NCBI RefSeq assembly: GCF_040760005.1
Contig: NZ_CP099760.1
Coordinates: forward strand, 1,359,501-1,423,500
Direction: 5' to 3'
From: Pseudomonas sp. stari2
GTDB taxonomy: Bacteria > Pseudomonadota > Gammaproteobacteria > Pseudomonadales > Pseudomonadaceae
Length of the DNA: 64,000 nt
Part shown: positions 26,460-35,549 of the stretch, piece by piece
Numbering within the stretch: the first letter of the stretch is position 1
Layout: every line of letters begins with the position of its first letter
Position numbers and translations under genes: made by a program
The notes under the pieces: model-generated
The model's input: the letters and a program-made list of their open reading frames with translations, nothing else
What the model was told of the DNA's origin: nothing
Database searches by the model: none

Positions 26460-27860
26460 GTGATCCGATCACGAAGGAAAGTGGCAATGTTGTTTTATCG
26501 AGGACTGAAGCCAGCGCTGGTCTGGTTGTTTTTTTGGGGCCTGTGGGGATTCATGCAAGGGGTTTGTGCTGCGCAACTGGCCATGCGGACTGACGCGTCG
26601 AAACTGGAAATCCCGGCCGTTGAACTTAATGCCGAGGAGCAGCAATGGATTCGCGACAATCCCCGCGTCATTGTCGCTTCGCTGCAATATCCGTTGTATC
26701 TGTTCCAGGATGAGCGCGGCCAATGGAGCGGTTTGAACGACGACTTGCTCAAGCGTATCAGCGTAATGACCGGGCTGCAGTTCGTGCATCAGGAGTCGTT
26801 TTCCACTCATCACATGCTTGAGCAGTTGCAGAGCGGAGTGGCTGACATCAGCACGACGCTTGCGGTAAACGAGGAGCGTAAGGCGTTTCTGGATTTCAGT
26901 CATGCATTTGGAGGCGCTGGCTGGGTGTTTGTCTGGCGTGCGGGAGAGCCAGCCTTTCAGTCGCTCGCCGAACTGGAAAATCGGGTGTTGGTACTGCCGG
27001 CCAGGCATGCGCTGGAGGGCAGTATTCGGCGCGAGTATCCGTCGATCACAATTCTCTCGGTCAAAACGCACGCCGAAGCTCGGGCGCTGGTCGAGAGCGG
27101 TGAAGCCTATGCCACGATCGAAAACGAGATCGGTGCGCAGCTGTTTCCATCAGGCTTGCTCAGGGTCGGTGGTCTCGTCGAGGGTAAGTGGGAGGCGGAT
27201 CATCTGGCGGTGCGCAAGGGCCTGCCTGAGTTGCGCAGTATTCTCAACAAGGCCCTTGGAGCCTTCTCGGCTGCCGAATTGCGCGCCATGCGCTTGAAGT
27301 GGCTGGAGGGTGTTTCACCGGCACCGGCCCCGTCGTTCGGGGCGCGAGTGATCAAATGGGGATGTTGGGGAATGGGCGCACTCGGGGTATTCGGACTGCT
27401 TTCGCTGCTATGGAATCGCCGGCTGGCCGCCGAGATAAAACAGCGACGGGAAGCCGAAAAGATCCAGGGCGATCAATTGGCCTTTCAGCATGCACTGATC
27501 GATGCAATGCCTGACCCGGTATTTGTACGTGATCTGCTGGGAAGGTTGATCATGTGCAATCGCAGCTATGAAGAGGCGCTCGGCGTGCGTCTCGAGCAGG
27601 TGCAGGGGCGGACTCTGTATGAGGTCGACGCACTTCCACAGACCACCGCACTCATGTTGCATGACGAATTCATGATGCAGTTGCGTACACGCAGGACACG
27701 CTTTAGCAAACGACAATTGTTGTTCAAGAGCGGTTCACGGCACATCTATCAGTGGACGGTGCCTTTTTACGGTGTAGATGGGAAGTTGCGCGGCTTGTTG
27801 GGTGGCTGGACTGATATCACCCAGCGGCGGACTGAGAGCGGGTGCCGATGTCCGCAGTGA
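26460..27860 (+). CDS. BvgS-like sensor truncated after PAS domain (kinase missing)
   Basis: A 466-aa protein. A membrane or signal segment lies at about 17-35 (ALVWLFFWGLWGFMQG). One periplasmic substrate-binding-like (Venus-flytrap) domain spans about 55-285 (WIRDNPRVIVASLQYPLY), a TM segment about 305-320 and a PAS domain about 340-455 (LIDAMPDPVFVRD...GLLGGWTDITQRR). In BvgS-type hybrid kinases the next segment is the HisKA/HATPase module. Here the frame ends ten residues later (TESGCRCPQ, TGA), and no kinase, receiver or HPt coding is visible in any frame before the next gene. It may be a remnant or a kinase-free sensor. Start GTG 26460 or ATG 26487. Confidence 0.75.
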   Translation: MIRSRRKVAMLFYRGLKPALVWLFFWGLWGFMQGVCAAQLAMRTDASKLEIPAVELNAEEQQWIRDNPRVIVASLQYPLYLFQDERGQWSGLNDDLLKRISVMTGLQFVHQESFSTHHMLEQLQSGVADISTTLAVNEERKAFLDFSHAFGGAGWVFVWRAGEPAFQSLAELENRVLVLPARHALEGSIRREYPSITILSVKTHAEARALVESGEAYATIENEIGAQLFPSGLLRVGGLVEGKWEADHLAVRKGLPELRSILNKALGAFSAAELRAMRLKWLEGVSPAPAPSFGARVIKWGCWGMGALGVFGLLSLLWNRRLAAEIKQRREAEKIQGDQLAFQHALIDAMPDPVFVRDLLGRLIMCNRSYEEALGVRLEQVQGRTLYEVDALPQTTALMLHDEFMMQLRTRRTRFSKRQLLFKSGSRHIYQWTVPFYGVDGKLRGLLGGWTDITQRRTESGCRCPQ

Positions 27861-27978
27861 AGATCGGAAATATCCTATAAAACGTGACTACTTTTCTGAT
27901 GGGAGGCTTAGGACGACTGCCCTAGAGTGACAAACCACTGCGGCGAGAAACCGCGATTGTCGTTCCAGAGGTCGTCCA

Positions 27979-28386
27979 ATGCGCTCGCTCAAAATCCTGC
28001 TTCTCGAACCCAACCCGTTCCAATTGATGGCGTTGCACCAGATGCTCAACGCCATCGGTATATATGACGTGTTGACCGCGCCTTCGCTGAGCGCGGCAAA
28101 GCGTTCGCTGGTACGCCGTGGGACTGTCGATATCGCCATATGCAATCCGCAGCTCAAGGGCGGCGACGGGTTGGCACTGATCAGGCATCTGGTGGCCCGG
28201 CAGGAAGCGCGTGCGCTGATTCTCTTGGGGGTAGTGGTGCCCGGCGTATTGGCTGACCTGGAATCTTTGCTGCGCGATGACGGAATGAAGCTACTGGGGC
28301 GACTGCACACGCCGGTCTCGGCGGTACTGATGCGCAATCTGCTCGACAGCTACCTGTCGCCCCCCCGACGTCCGGTCATTGCCTGA
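27979..28386 (+). CDS. Degenerate response-regulator receiver protein
   Basis: A 135-aa single CheY-like domain. The fold is recognisable (LKILLLEPNPFQLMALHQML; VDIAICNPQLKGGDGLALIRHL; LLGRLHTP), but Asn sits where the phospho-acceptor Asp belongs, the acidic pair reads E-P, and Thr replaces the conserved Lys before the cis-Pro. It should not be phosphorylated. It follows the truncated BvgS-like gene by 118 bp, in the place where intact relatives encode a partner regulator. No DNA-binding domain is present. Confidence 0.75.
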   Translation: MRSLKILLLEPNPFQLMALHQMLNAIGIYDVLTAPSLSAAKRSLVRRGTVDIAICNPQLKGGDGLALIRHLVARQEARALILLGVVVPGVLADLESLLRDDGMKLLGRLHTPVSAVLMRNLLDSYLSPPRRPVIA

Positions 28387-28550
28387 GGCCATTGGTTATT
28401 TTCTGTCATCTTCGCCATGCATGCTCAGAACAGGTCGGTGACGTTCCGGGAGGGGCCGCCGACAGGCAGAACTTTCTTCTCGGGTCGGTGGTCATTTACT
28501 GTGGACACGCCCCAGACACTGTGTTTTCGGACTATTGAGTGGAGATCGAG

Positions 28551-28832
28551 ATGGAAAGTATCAGTCTATTGCTCGGTGAGGCTCTGAGCCCGTATCAGGT
28601 AACGCTGACCCCTCGCGGTCTGCAGGGTGAATGCCTGGTGACACTGAAGAACGGCAGTGGCGCCATCATGGTGGAGCGCGAATTCAATCGGGCGCAATTG
28701 AGTGACAAGCGCCAACTGACAGATGTGGTCGACGGTTTGCATCGCGACATCCTGATCGCCGAAGGCCGGCTGGAGCCTTGTGTGATTGCTGCGTTGCGCA
28801 ACGCTGCCCGCGACAAGCACCCGGGTCTCTGA
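28551..28832 (+). CDS. DUF3509 small protein
   Basis: A 93-aa soluble protein of the Pseudomonas-specific DUF3509 family (SLLLGEALSPYQVTLTPRG). Function unknown. Start ATG 28551 with GGAG seven bases upstream; the GTG at 28539 is an alternative. It is followed by a terminator. Confidence 0.8.
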   Translation: MESISLLLGEALSPYQVTLTPRGLQGECLVTLKNGSGAIMVEREFNRAQLSDKRQLTDVVDGLHRDILIAEGRLEPCVIAALRNAARDKHPGL

Positions 28833-28958
28833 AACTGATTTGTCTTTTGTGGGAACCTTCCTGCACCCGGGTCAGTCAGACCCCATAACAGCAGGATCAA
28901 GCATTGTGCTCCGGTGCTTGTCGCTTGCTGCTACGGGTCTTTGATACAGACCACGTTT

Positions 28959-28996
28959 AACCCCGAGTCGTCTCCCCACTTCTCGGGGTTTCTTTT
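28959..28996 (+). terminator. Terminator after DUF3509
   Basis: AACCCCGAG (28959-28967) pairs with CTCGGGGTT (28982-28990), followed by TCTTTT. It separates this gene from the convergent periplasmic-protein gene. Confidence 0.8.
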
Positions 28997-29005
28997 GTCC
29001 GGGAT

Positions 29006-29911
29006 TTACTGCGTGGCCTGCTGCTGGAAGAAGATCCGCGTCTGCTCCAGATAGTCCTGACGCCTTTCAGGGTCCAGCCAGTCGGCGTAGAGCAGGTCGA
29101 GATGTTCGTGGGGCAGGGTACGCAACAGTTGATCGATTTCACGGATCGCCTGTCGGCCCTGAGTGGTGTCGGTGCAGCCGACGTGGCCCGAAATGTACTT
29201 GCCTGACCCGCGAATCGGGTAAAACTCCAGCTCGTCTTCAGCGATCTGTGCCTGACGGGCCTGATAACGGATTTCCGGCCAGTAACCCAGCACTACCTGC
29301 AATCGCCCGAGCCGCTGCATTGACAGCAGACTGCTTAACGCGTCATTCCCGTAATGCGGTGTCAGCGCGCCGCCCGGAGCCTGTCGGAGCAGGCCGTCGA
29401 TGTATTCGCCATAACTGCGCTCGGCCACCACGCCGACTTTCTTGTCGCTGTTGGCCAGGAATGCGGACATATCGACTTCACCGTCGGAAATGAACGGCGC
29501 CAGCACTTCGCGATCTTTCTGACGAACCACCAGGCCATTGCTGACCGCCCGAAATGCGGGGATGGAGAACGCGATCCACTGCGCGCGCTCCTTGTTCCAG
29601 ATCAGCGAAGGATCACAGGCGAACGGGTGTTCATGGAGCATCTGGATGCCGCGGGCGCGGTTGACCCGCATCAAGGTGTGTTCGTATTGCGGCATGCCGG
29701 CAATCAGCATCGGCATAAGTTGATCGATGACGCCCTGGCCCTTTTTCGGACCTTCGAAAATGGTCAGCGGCGGCAGGTCGCGCAGCAGCCAGATCAGCGT
29801 CGGCTTCGCTTGCGCCCAGGCTGGCAGCACCAGCAGAAAAAGCAGGCCGAACAACCGCCACGTCCACCAGTGGTGGGCGCGGTTGGAAGCAGAGGCCGGT
29901 CGGCGCTTCAG
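29006..29911 (-). CDS. Periplasmic substrate-binding-like protein (TIGR02285-like), uncertain start
   Basis: A secreted protein of about 300 aa. A hydrophobic signal segment (LFGLLFLLVLPAWAQA) is followed by a transporter-type binding domain (IWLLRDLPPLTIFEG, GQGVIDQLMPMLIAGMPQYEH). No ABC permease is adjacent, so the ligand and role are unknown. The start is unclear: the open frame reaches ATG 29995 and 29986, inside the upstream CoA-transferase gene, in sequence that looks out of frame. A CTG at 29911, just after that gene's stop, or TTG at 29854 is possible. Confidence 0.68.
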   Translation of the reverse strand: MKRRPASASNRAHHWWTWRLFGLLFLLVLPAWAQAKPTLIWLLRDLPPLTIFEGPKKGQGVIDQLMPMLIAGMPQYEHTLMRVNRARGIQMLHEHPFACDPSLIWNKERAQWIAFSIPAFRAVSNGLVVRQKDREVLAPFISDGEVDMSAFLANSDKKVGVVAERSYGEYIDGLLRQAPGGALTPHYGNDALSSLLSMQRLGRLQVVLGYWPEIRYQARQAQIAEDELEFYPIRGSGKYISGHVGCTDTTQGRQAIREIDQLLRTLPHEHLDLLYADWLDPERRQDYLEQTRIFFQQQATQ

Positions 29912-29912
29912 C

Positions 29913-31112
29913 TCAGATGACTCCGTCTTCGCGCAACCGGGCGATCTGCTTCTCGTCGTAGCCAAGATCGTGGAGTACCTGCGCATTGTGTTCACCGAGC
30001 TGCGGTCCGACCCATTCGGACGTGCCGGGTGTTTCAGAGAGTTTCGGCACGATGCCCGGCATCTTGAAGGGTTTGCCGTCCGGCAGTTTGGCCTGCAGGA
30101 ACATTTCCCGGGCCAGGTACTGCGGATCGTTGAACATGTCTTCGGCGCTGAAGATCCGGCTGGCCGGGACTTCGGCCTGATTCAGCAGATCAAGCACGGT
30201 TTGCAGCGGCAGCGAATTGACCCACCGATCGATCACGCCGTACAACTCGTCACGTCGGCTGTCGCGCCCGTCATTGCTTGCCAGCGCCGGGTCATTGGCC
30301 AGATCTTCACGGCCGATGATCAGCATGAAACGCTTGAAGATTGCATCGCCATTGGCGCCGATCTGCACGTGTTTTCCGTCGGCGCTGGTGTGGATCGAGG
30401 AGGGCGTGATACCCGGCATGATGTTGCCGGTGCGTTCACGAATGAAGCCGAACACATCGAACTCCGGCACCATGCTTTCCATCATCGCGAAGATCGCTTC
30501 GTACAGCGCGACATCGACCACTTGGCCGAGGCCGCCGTTGACCTCGCGATGACGCAGGGCCATCAACGCGCCGATCACACCCCACAACGCGGCAATCGAA
30601 TCACCGATGGAAATCCCGGTACGCACCGGCGGGCGGTCTTCGAAACCGGTGATGTAGCGCAGGCCGCCCATGGATTCGCCGACTGCGCCGAACCCAGGCT
30701 GATCCTTCATCGGCCCGGTCTGGCCGAAGCCGGACAGGCGCACCATCACCAGTTTGGGGTTGAGGGCGTGCAAGGTTTCCCAGCTCAGGCCGAGTTTTTC
30801 CAGGACGCCGGGGCGGAAGTTCTCGATCAGGATGTCGGCTTCACCCAGCAGCTTTTTCAGGATCGCCAGGCCGTCGGGGTGTTTCAGGTTCAGCGTCAGG
30901 GACTTTTTGTTGCGTGCCTGGACGAACCACCACAACGAGGTGCCTTCATATAACTTGCGCCATTTGCGCAACGGATCACCGCCGTCTGGCGATTCGATCT
31001 TGATCACTTCGGCACCGAACTCGCCGCAAATGCGCGAGGCAAACGGCCCGGCAATCAAAGTACCCAATTCAATGACTTTCAGACCGCTGAGCGGTTTGTT
31101 GGCGAACGGCAT
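29913..31112 (-). CDS. CaiB/BaiF family CoA-transferase
   Basis: A 399-aa class III CoA-transferase. The opening GLKVIELGTLIAGPFASRI and the catalytic Asp in VVDVALYEAIFAMMES are characteristic. The acyl substrate is not evident from context; relatives act on dicarboxylic or hydroxy acids such as mesaconate, succinate or itaconate. Start ATG 31110-31112. The downstream binding-protein gene overlaps or abuts its stop. Divergent from yaeQ. Confidence 0.88.
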   Translation of the reverse strand: MPFANKPLSGLKVIELGTLIAGPFASRICGEFGAEVIKIESPDGGDPLRKWRKLYEGTSLWWFVQARNKKSLTLNLKHPDGLAILKKLLGEADILIENFRPGVLEKLGLSWETLHALNPKLVMVRLSGFGQTGPMKDQPGFGAVGESMGGLRYITGFEDRPPVRTGISIGDSIAALWGVIGALMALRHREVNGGLGQVVDVALYEAIFAMMESMVPEFDVFGFIRERTGNIMPGITPSSIHTSADGKHVQIGANGDAIFKRFMLIIGREDLANDPALASNDGRDSRRDELYGVIDRWVNSLPLQTVLDLLNQAEVPASRIFSAEDMFNDPQYLAREMFLQAKLPDGKPFKMPGIVPKLSETPGTSEWVGPQLGEHNAQVLHDLGYDEKQIARLREDGVI

Positions 31113-31258
31113 GCGAGATCCTGTAGGACAAGGCTGAGCAGATACAGCGTTTTAACATAGCCGGCTGTCAGTCGCGCAAGGTTGATCGCCATCAATTCGT
31201 GGATTGCCTACAGCATCGGTTAGACTTGCCGACTTTCCTCGTATCAAGAAGCCCGTTC

Positions 31259-31801
31259 ATGGCCCAGCCGTCCACCACCTACAAATTCGAACTGAACCTC
31301 ACCGATCTCGACCGCAGCGTCTACGAGAATGTGAAGCAGACCATCGCCCGTCACCCTTCGGAAACCGAAGAACGCATGACCGTGCGCCTGTTGGCCTACG
31401 CGCTCTGGTACAACGAGCAACTGTCGTTCGGTCGTGGTCTGTCGGACGTGGATGAACCTGCGCTGTGGGAAAAGAGCCTGGATGACCGTGTCCTGCACTG
31501 GATCGAAGTCGGCCAACCCGACGCCGATCGCCTGACCTGGTGTTCCCGTCGCACCGAACGCACCAGCCTGCTGGCCTATGGCAGCCTGCGCGTCTGGGAA
31601 GGCAAGGTGATCCCGGCGATCAAAAACCTGAAGAACGTCAACATTGCTGCCGTTCCGCAGGAAGTGCTGGAAACCCTTGCCAAGGACATGCCCCGCGTCA
31701 TCAAGTGGGACGTGATGATCAGTGAGGGCACGATCTTCGTCACCGACGACCGTGGTCAGCACGAAGTCCAGCTGACCTGGCTGCAAGGCGAGCGCGGTTA
31801 A
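31259..31801 (+). CDS. yaeQ: YaeQ family protein
   Basis: A 180-aa cytoplasmic protein with the family segments KFELNLTDLDRSVYE and WCSRRTERTSLLAYGS. YaeQ has a restriction-endonuclease-like PD-(D/E)XK fold; its function is unproven. Start ATG 31259; the frame from 31199 lacks support. It lies 54 bp upstream of recJ. Confidence 0.9.
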   Translation: MAQPSTTYKFELNLTDLDRSVYENVKQTIARHPSETEERMTVRLLAYALWYNEQLSFGRGLSDVDEPALWEKSLDDRVLHWIEVGQPDADRLTWCSRRTERTSLLAYGSLRVWEGKVIPAIKNLKNVNIAAVPQEVLETLAKDMPRVIKWDVMISEGTIFVTDDRGQHEVQLTWLQGERG

Positions 31802-31855
31802 GTCCGCGCTACTCCTGAAAAATCCTACGTACCCAAGAGAAGCTCCTGTCACCCC

Positions 31856-33565
31856 ATGCGTATCGATCCTCGTCCGTTGCCCGCCACTCTGCCGTTTCTC
31901 GGTGATCTGCCACCGCTACTGACCCGCCTGTACGCGGCACGGGGCGTGCAGTCCGAGGCGGAGCTGGACAAGAGCCTGGTGCGGCTGATTCCGTTCCAGC
32001 AGCTCAAAGGAATCGATGCGGCGGTGGATCTGCTGGTGACGGCGCTGGAGCAGCGTCAGCGGATCCTGATCGTCGGTGACTTCGACGCCGACGGCGCGAC
32101 CGCCAGCACCGTAGGCGTGCTTGGCTTGCGCCTGCTGGGTGCGACGCACGTCGACTATCTGGTGCCGAACCGCTTTGAATACGGCTACGGCCTGACTCCG
32201 GAAATCGTCGAAGTCGCGATGACCCGCGAGCCGCAACTGTTGATCACCGTCGACAACGGTATTTCCAGCGTTGAAGGTGTGGCGGCCGCGAAGCGTCACG
32301 GCCTGAAGGTTTTGATCACCGACCACCACTTGCCCGGCGATGAACTGCCGCAAGCCGATGCACTGGTCAACCCGAACCAGCCGGGTTGCGAGTTCCCGAG
32401 CAAGGCTCTGGCTGGGGTCGGGGTGATTTTCTACGTATTGATGGCCTTGCGCGCGCGTCTGCGCAGCCTCGGCTGGTACGAGAGCAAGCCACAACCGAAC
32501 ATCGGCGAACTGTTGGATCTGGTGGCGCTGGGCAGCGTTGCCGACGTGGTGCCGCTGGATGCCAACAACCGGATTCTGGTGCATCAGGGCCTGGAACGAA
32601 TTCGTGCCGGACGTGCGCGGCCGGGGATCAAGGCGATCCTGGAAGTAGCCAAGCGTGAAGCTTCGCGTATTACTTCCACCGATCTCGGTTTCATCGTCGG
32701 CCCGCGTCTGAATGCGGCGGGGCGTCTGGATGACATGAGCCTCGGGATTGAGTGCCTGCTGACTCAAAATACCGAACTGGCCCGGGAAATGGCCGCGCAA
32801 CTGGACGGCATGAACCAGGATCGCAAATCCATCGAGCAGGGCATGCAGCGTGAGGCACTTGCCCAGCTCAAGGACTTGCCGGTCGAGTCGATGCCGTTCG
32901 GGTTGTGTCTGTTCGATCCGGAATGGCACCAGGGTGTGATCGGTATTCTGGCTTCGCGGATGAAGGAGCGTTATTTCCGCCCGACCATCGCCTTCGCCGA
33001 TGCTGGTGACGGATTGCTCAAGGGCTCTGGACGCTCGGTGCAGGGCTTCCATATTCGCGATGCGCTGAGTGTCGTGGCAGCGCAGCACCCGGACCTGATC
33101 AGCAAGTATGGCGGCCACGCCATGGCGGCCGGTCTGACCTTGCCGCAGGAGAATTTTCCGTTGTTCGCCGAGGCATTTGACGCCGAAGTGCGTAGGCAGC
33201 TTCGCGAAGAAGACCTCACCGGGCGCCTGCTGTCGGATGGCACGCTGGCAGTCGAGGAGTTTCATCTGGAACTGGCCCGCGCCCTGCGCCACGCCGGACC
33301 CTGGGGGCAGCATTTTCCGGAGCCGTTGTTTCACGGCGTGTTTCAGTTGGTCGAGCAGCGAGTGGTCGGTGAGCGGCACCTGAAAGTGGTGCTGAAAACC
33401 GAATGTGGATCGGTGAAGCTCGATGGCATTGCCTTCGGCATCGATCGCGATATCTGGCCGAACCCGACGATCAAATGGGTTGAACTGGCCTACAAGCTCG
33501 ATCTCAACGAGTTTCGCGGCAATGAAACCGTGCAATTGATGATTGCTCACATCGAACCGCGTTGA
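31856..33565 (+). CDS. recJ: Single-stranded-DNA exonuclease RecJ
   Basis: A 569-aa 5'-3' exonuclease for recombination and mismatch repair. DHH-superfamily motifs: VGDFDADGATAS (about 75-86), VDNGISS and ITDHHLPGDELPQ (about 155-167). DHHA1 domain with KGSGRSVQGFHIRDAL and KYGGHAMAAGLTL later, then a C-terminal OB fold. Normal length. Start ATG 31856. Confidence 0.95.
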   Translation: MRIDPRPLPATLPFLGDLPPLLTRLYAARGVQSEAELDKSLVRLIPFQQLKGIDAAVDLLVTALEQRQRILIVGDFDADGATASTVGVLGLRLLGATHVDYLVPNRFEYGYGLTPEIVEVAMTREPQLLITVDNGISSVEGVAAAKRHGLKVLITDHHLPGDELPQADALVNPNQPGCEFPSKALAGVGVIFYVLMALRARLRSLGWYESKPQPNIGELLDLVALGSVADVVPLDANNRILVHQGLERIRAGRARPGIKAILEVAKREASRITSTDLGFIVGPRLNAAGRLDDMSLGIECLLTQNTELAREMAAQLDGMNQDRKSIEQGMQREALAQLKDLPVESMPFGLCLFDPEWHQGVIGILASRMKERYFRPTIAFADAGDGLLKGSGRSVQGFHIRDALSVVAAQHPDLISKYGGHAMAAGLTLPQENFPLFAEAFDAEVRRQLREEDLTGRLLSDGTLAVEEFHLELARALRHAGPWGQHFPEPLFHGVFQLVEQRVVGERHLKVVLKTECGSVKLDGIAFGIDRDIWPNPTIKWVELAYKLDLNEFRGNETVQLMIAHIEPR

Positions 33566-33805
33566 CACTTTCGCGAGCTTGCTCCGGGCGGCGTTCCGAC
33601 GAAAGCGGACTTACACACTCACAGAATCACTCTGAACCCTCCCTCATCCCCGGATGTCGACTAGGCTCTAAGCACTGCTTGATTGGCCTTGTGACGTCTT
33701 GTCGAATTTTTTGCCCGCGGGGGCGGGTGCTGCACCTTTTTCCTGTCACTCGTCGACTTTTCAAACAGAACCCTGGAGCCTGCCCACTGATTTGAGAGGT
33801 GCCCC

Positions 33806-34912
33806 ATGAGTCTGCTGCTTGAACCCTTTACCCTTCGCCAACTGACCCTGCCTAACCGCATCGCCGTATCGCCCATGTGCCAGTATTCCAGCGTCGATGG
33901 CCTGGCCAACGACTGGCACCTGGTGCATCTCGGCAGCCGGGCAGTGGGGGGCGCGGGCCTGGTATTTACCGAAGCCACGGCGATCACGGCCGACGGGCGG
34001 ATCACCGCCGAAGACCTGGGCCTGTGGAACGATGAACAGATTGCACCGCTGCAACGCATCACCCGATTCATCAGTGCGCAGGGCGCCGTGGCCGGCATTC
34101 AACTGGCCCACGCCGGGCGCAAGGCCAGCACCCATCGGCCGTGGATCGGCAAGCATGGCAGCGTCAAACCGGAGGATGGTGGCTGGACGCCGGTCGGGCC
34201 GTCGCCGATTGCCTTTGATCCGCAACACACCCAACCCAAACAACTCGATGAGAGCCAGATCGCCCAGGTCATTCAGGACTTCGTGGCCGCCGCCGAACGT
34301 GCGTTGGCAGCCGGTTTCAGCGTGGTTGAGGTGCATGCGGCGCACGGTTATCTGCTGCACCAGTTTCTCTCACCGCTGAGTAATCAGCGCCGTGATCAAT
34401 ACGGTGGTTCGTTTGAAAACCGTATTCGTCTGGTGCTACAGGTGACCGAGGCGGTGCGTGCAGTCTGGCCGGAAGAGCTACCGGTGTTTGTGCGTCTGTC
34501 GGCCACTGATTGGGTCGAAGACGGCTGGAACCCGGATGAAACCGTGGAACTGGCCCGGCGTCTGAAAACCTTGGGCGCCGACCTGATCGACGTGTCCTCG
34601 GGGGGCACGGCGGCCAACGCTGAAATCCCCGTTGGACCGGGTTATCAGACGCGCTTCGCCGAGCGGGTGCGCAAGGAGTCGGGCATCGCCACCGGCACCG
34701 TGGGAATGATTACCGAGCCGGCCCAGGCCGAGCACATCCTGCGTACTTGTCAGGCCGACATTATCTTCCTCGCGCGTGAGCTGCTACGTGACCCTTATTG
34801 GCCGTTGCATGCCGACGACGATCTGGGCGGACGCAAAGCGGTGTGGCCGGCGCAGTATCAACGGGCGACCCATCGGGATCAGCCGATTCACGAGTCTGAT
34901 TTGCGGGATTGA
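33806..34912 (+). CDS. Old Yellow Enzyme family NADPH:flavin oxidoreductase (XenA/YqjM class)
   Basis: A 368-aa FMN ene-reductase. The N-terminus LLEPFTLRQLTLPNRIAVSP and NDWHLVHLGSRAVGGAGLV follow the YqjM/XenA class. IQLAHAGRKAS and VEVHAAHGYLLHQFLSP carry FMN and substrate His residues. Likely reduces activated alkenes or nitro-compounds; the in vivo substrate is unknown. Start ATG 33806 after GAGAGG. The 240-bp gap before it holds a decayed REP-like sequence near 33569-33605 and no gene. Confidence 0.9.
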   Translation: MSLLLEPFTLRQLTLPNRIAVSPMCQYSSVDGLANDWHLVHLGSRAVGGAGLVFTEATAITADGRITAEDLGLWNDEQIAPLQRITRFISAQGAVAGIQLAHAGRKASTHRPWIGKHGSVKPEDGGWTPVGPSPIAFDPQHTQPKQLDESQIAQVIQDFVAAAERALAAGFSVVEVHAAHGYLLHQFLSPLSNQRRDQYGGSFENRIRLVLQVTEAVRAVWPEELPVFVRLSATDWVEDGWNPDETVELARRLKTLGADLIDVSSGGTAANAEIPVGPGYQTRFAERVRKESGIATGTVGMITEPAQAEHILRTCQADIIFLARELLRDPYWPLHADDDLGGRKAVWPAQYQRATHRDQPIHESDLRD

Positions 34913-34937
34913 TTCCGACCTGCCGCAAAGCCTATAA

Positions 34938-34966
34938 AACCCGCCATTGAACTGGCGGTTTTTTTC
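34938..34966 (+). terminator. Terminator after the Old Yellow Enzyme gene
   Basis: CCGCCA (34941-34946) pairs with TGGCGG (34953-34958) and is followed by a run of seven T. It lies inside the upstream extension of the next frame, which supports starting that gene at 35004. Confidence 0.8.
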
Positions 34967-35003
34967 TTGCCTGTCGTTTGGAATTGCAAAGGCATGGACC
35001 GCA

Positions 35004-35537
35004 ATGTTGATCGAACGAGCGCTGACTGAATCGGACTTGCCACTGCTGGCGCTGATCGACCGCAGTGAGTTGGTCGAGGAGTGCTATCGCTTAGAAAACG
35101 GTGAGCTGATTCTGTATCCGGCGCGTTTTGACATGCGCGGCTGGCCCGAAGGGGAGGCGGAGGAGAATGCGCGGGTATTGGAAAAATGCTGGCGCAGCGG
35201 CGGGTGGCTACACGGACTTTTCGATGGCGAAACACTGGTGGCTGCGGTGGTTGTGGATAACCGGGTTATTCACAATCAGGGCCTGAACATGCGGCAGTTG
35301 AAGTTTCTGCACATCAGCCGTTCCTGGCGCGGGCAGGGATTGGGCGGGCGGTTGTTTGCCTTGGCGTGCGCCCATGGCCGGGAGATCGGCGCCGAGGCGT
35401 TGTATGTCTCGGCGACCGAGTCGCGCAATACCGTGGAGTTCTATCAGCGCCAGGGTTGCCGGTTGCTGAAACAACCGGATCCCGAACTGTTTGATCTGGA
35501 ACCCCACGATATCCACCTGTACTGCCCGTTGGCCTGA
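35004..35537 (+). CDS. GNAT family N-acetyltransferase
   Basis: A 177-aa protein with a C-terminal GNAT fold. The acetyl-CoA loop is SRSWRGQGLGGRLFALAC (R-G-Q-G-L-G) and the end motif is SATESRNTVEFYQRQGC. The acceptor is unknown. ATG 35004 (MLIERALTESDLP) is chosen because upstream in-frame codons run through a terminator. It is convergent with opgD. Confidence 0.85.
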   Translation: MLIERALTESDLPLLALIDRSELVEECYRLENGELILYPARFDMRGWPEGEAEENARVLEKCWRSGGWLHGLFDGETLVAAVVVDNRVIHNQGLNMRQLKFLHISRSWRGQGLGGRLFALACAHGREIGAEALYVSATESRNTVEFYQRQGCRLLKQPDPELFDLEPHDIHLYCPLA

Positions 35538-35549
35538 CGGTTCAAAGCA

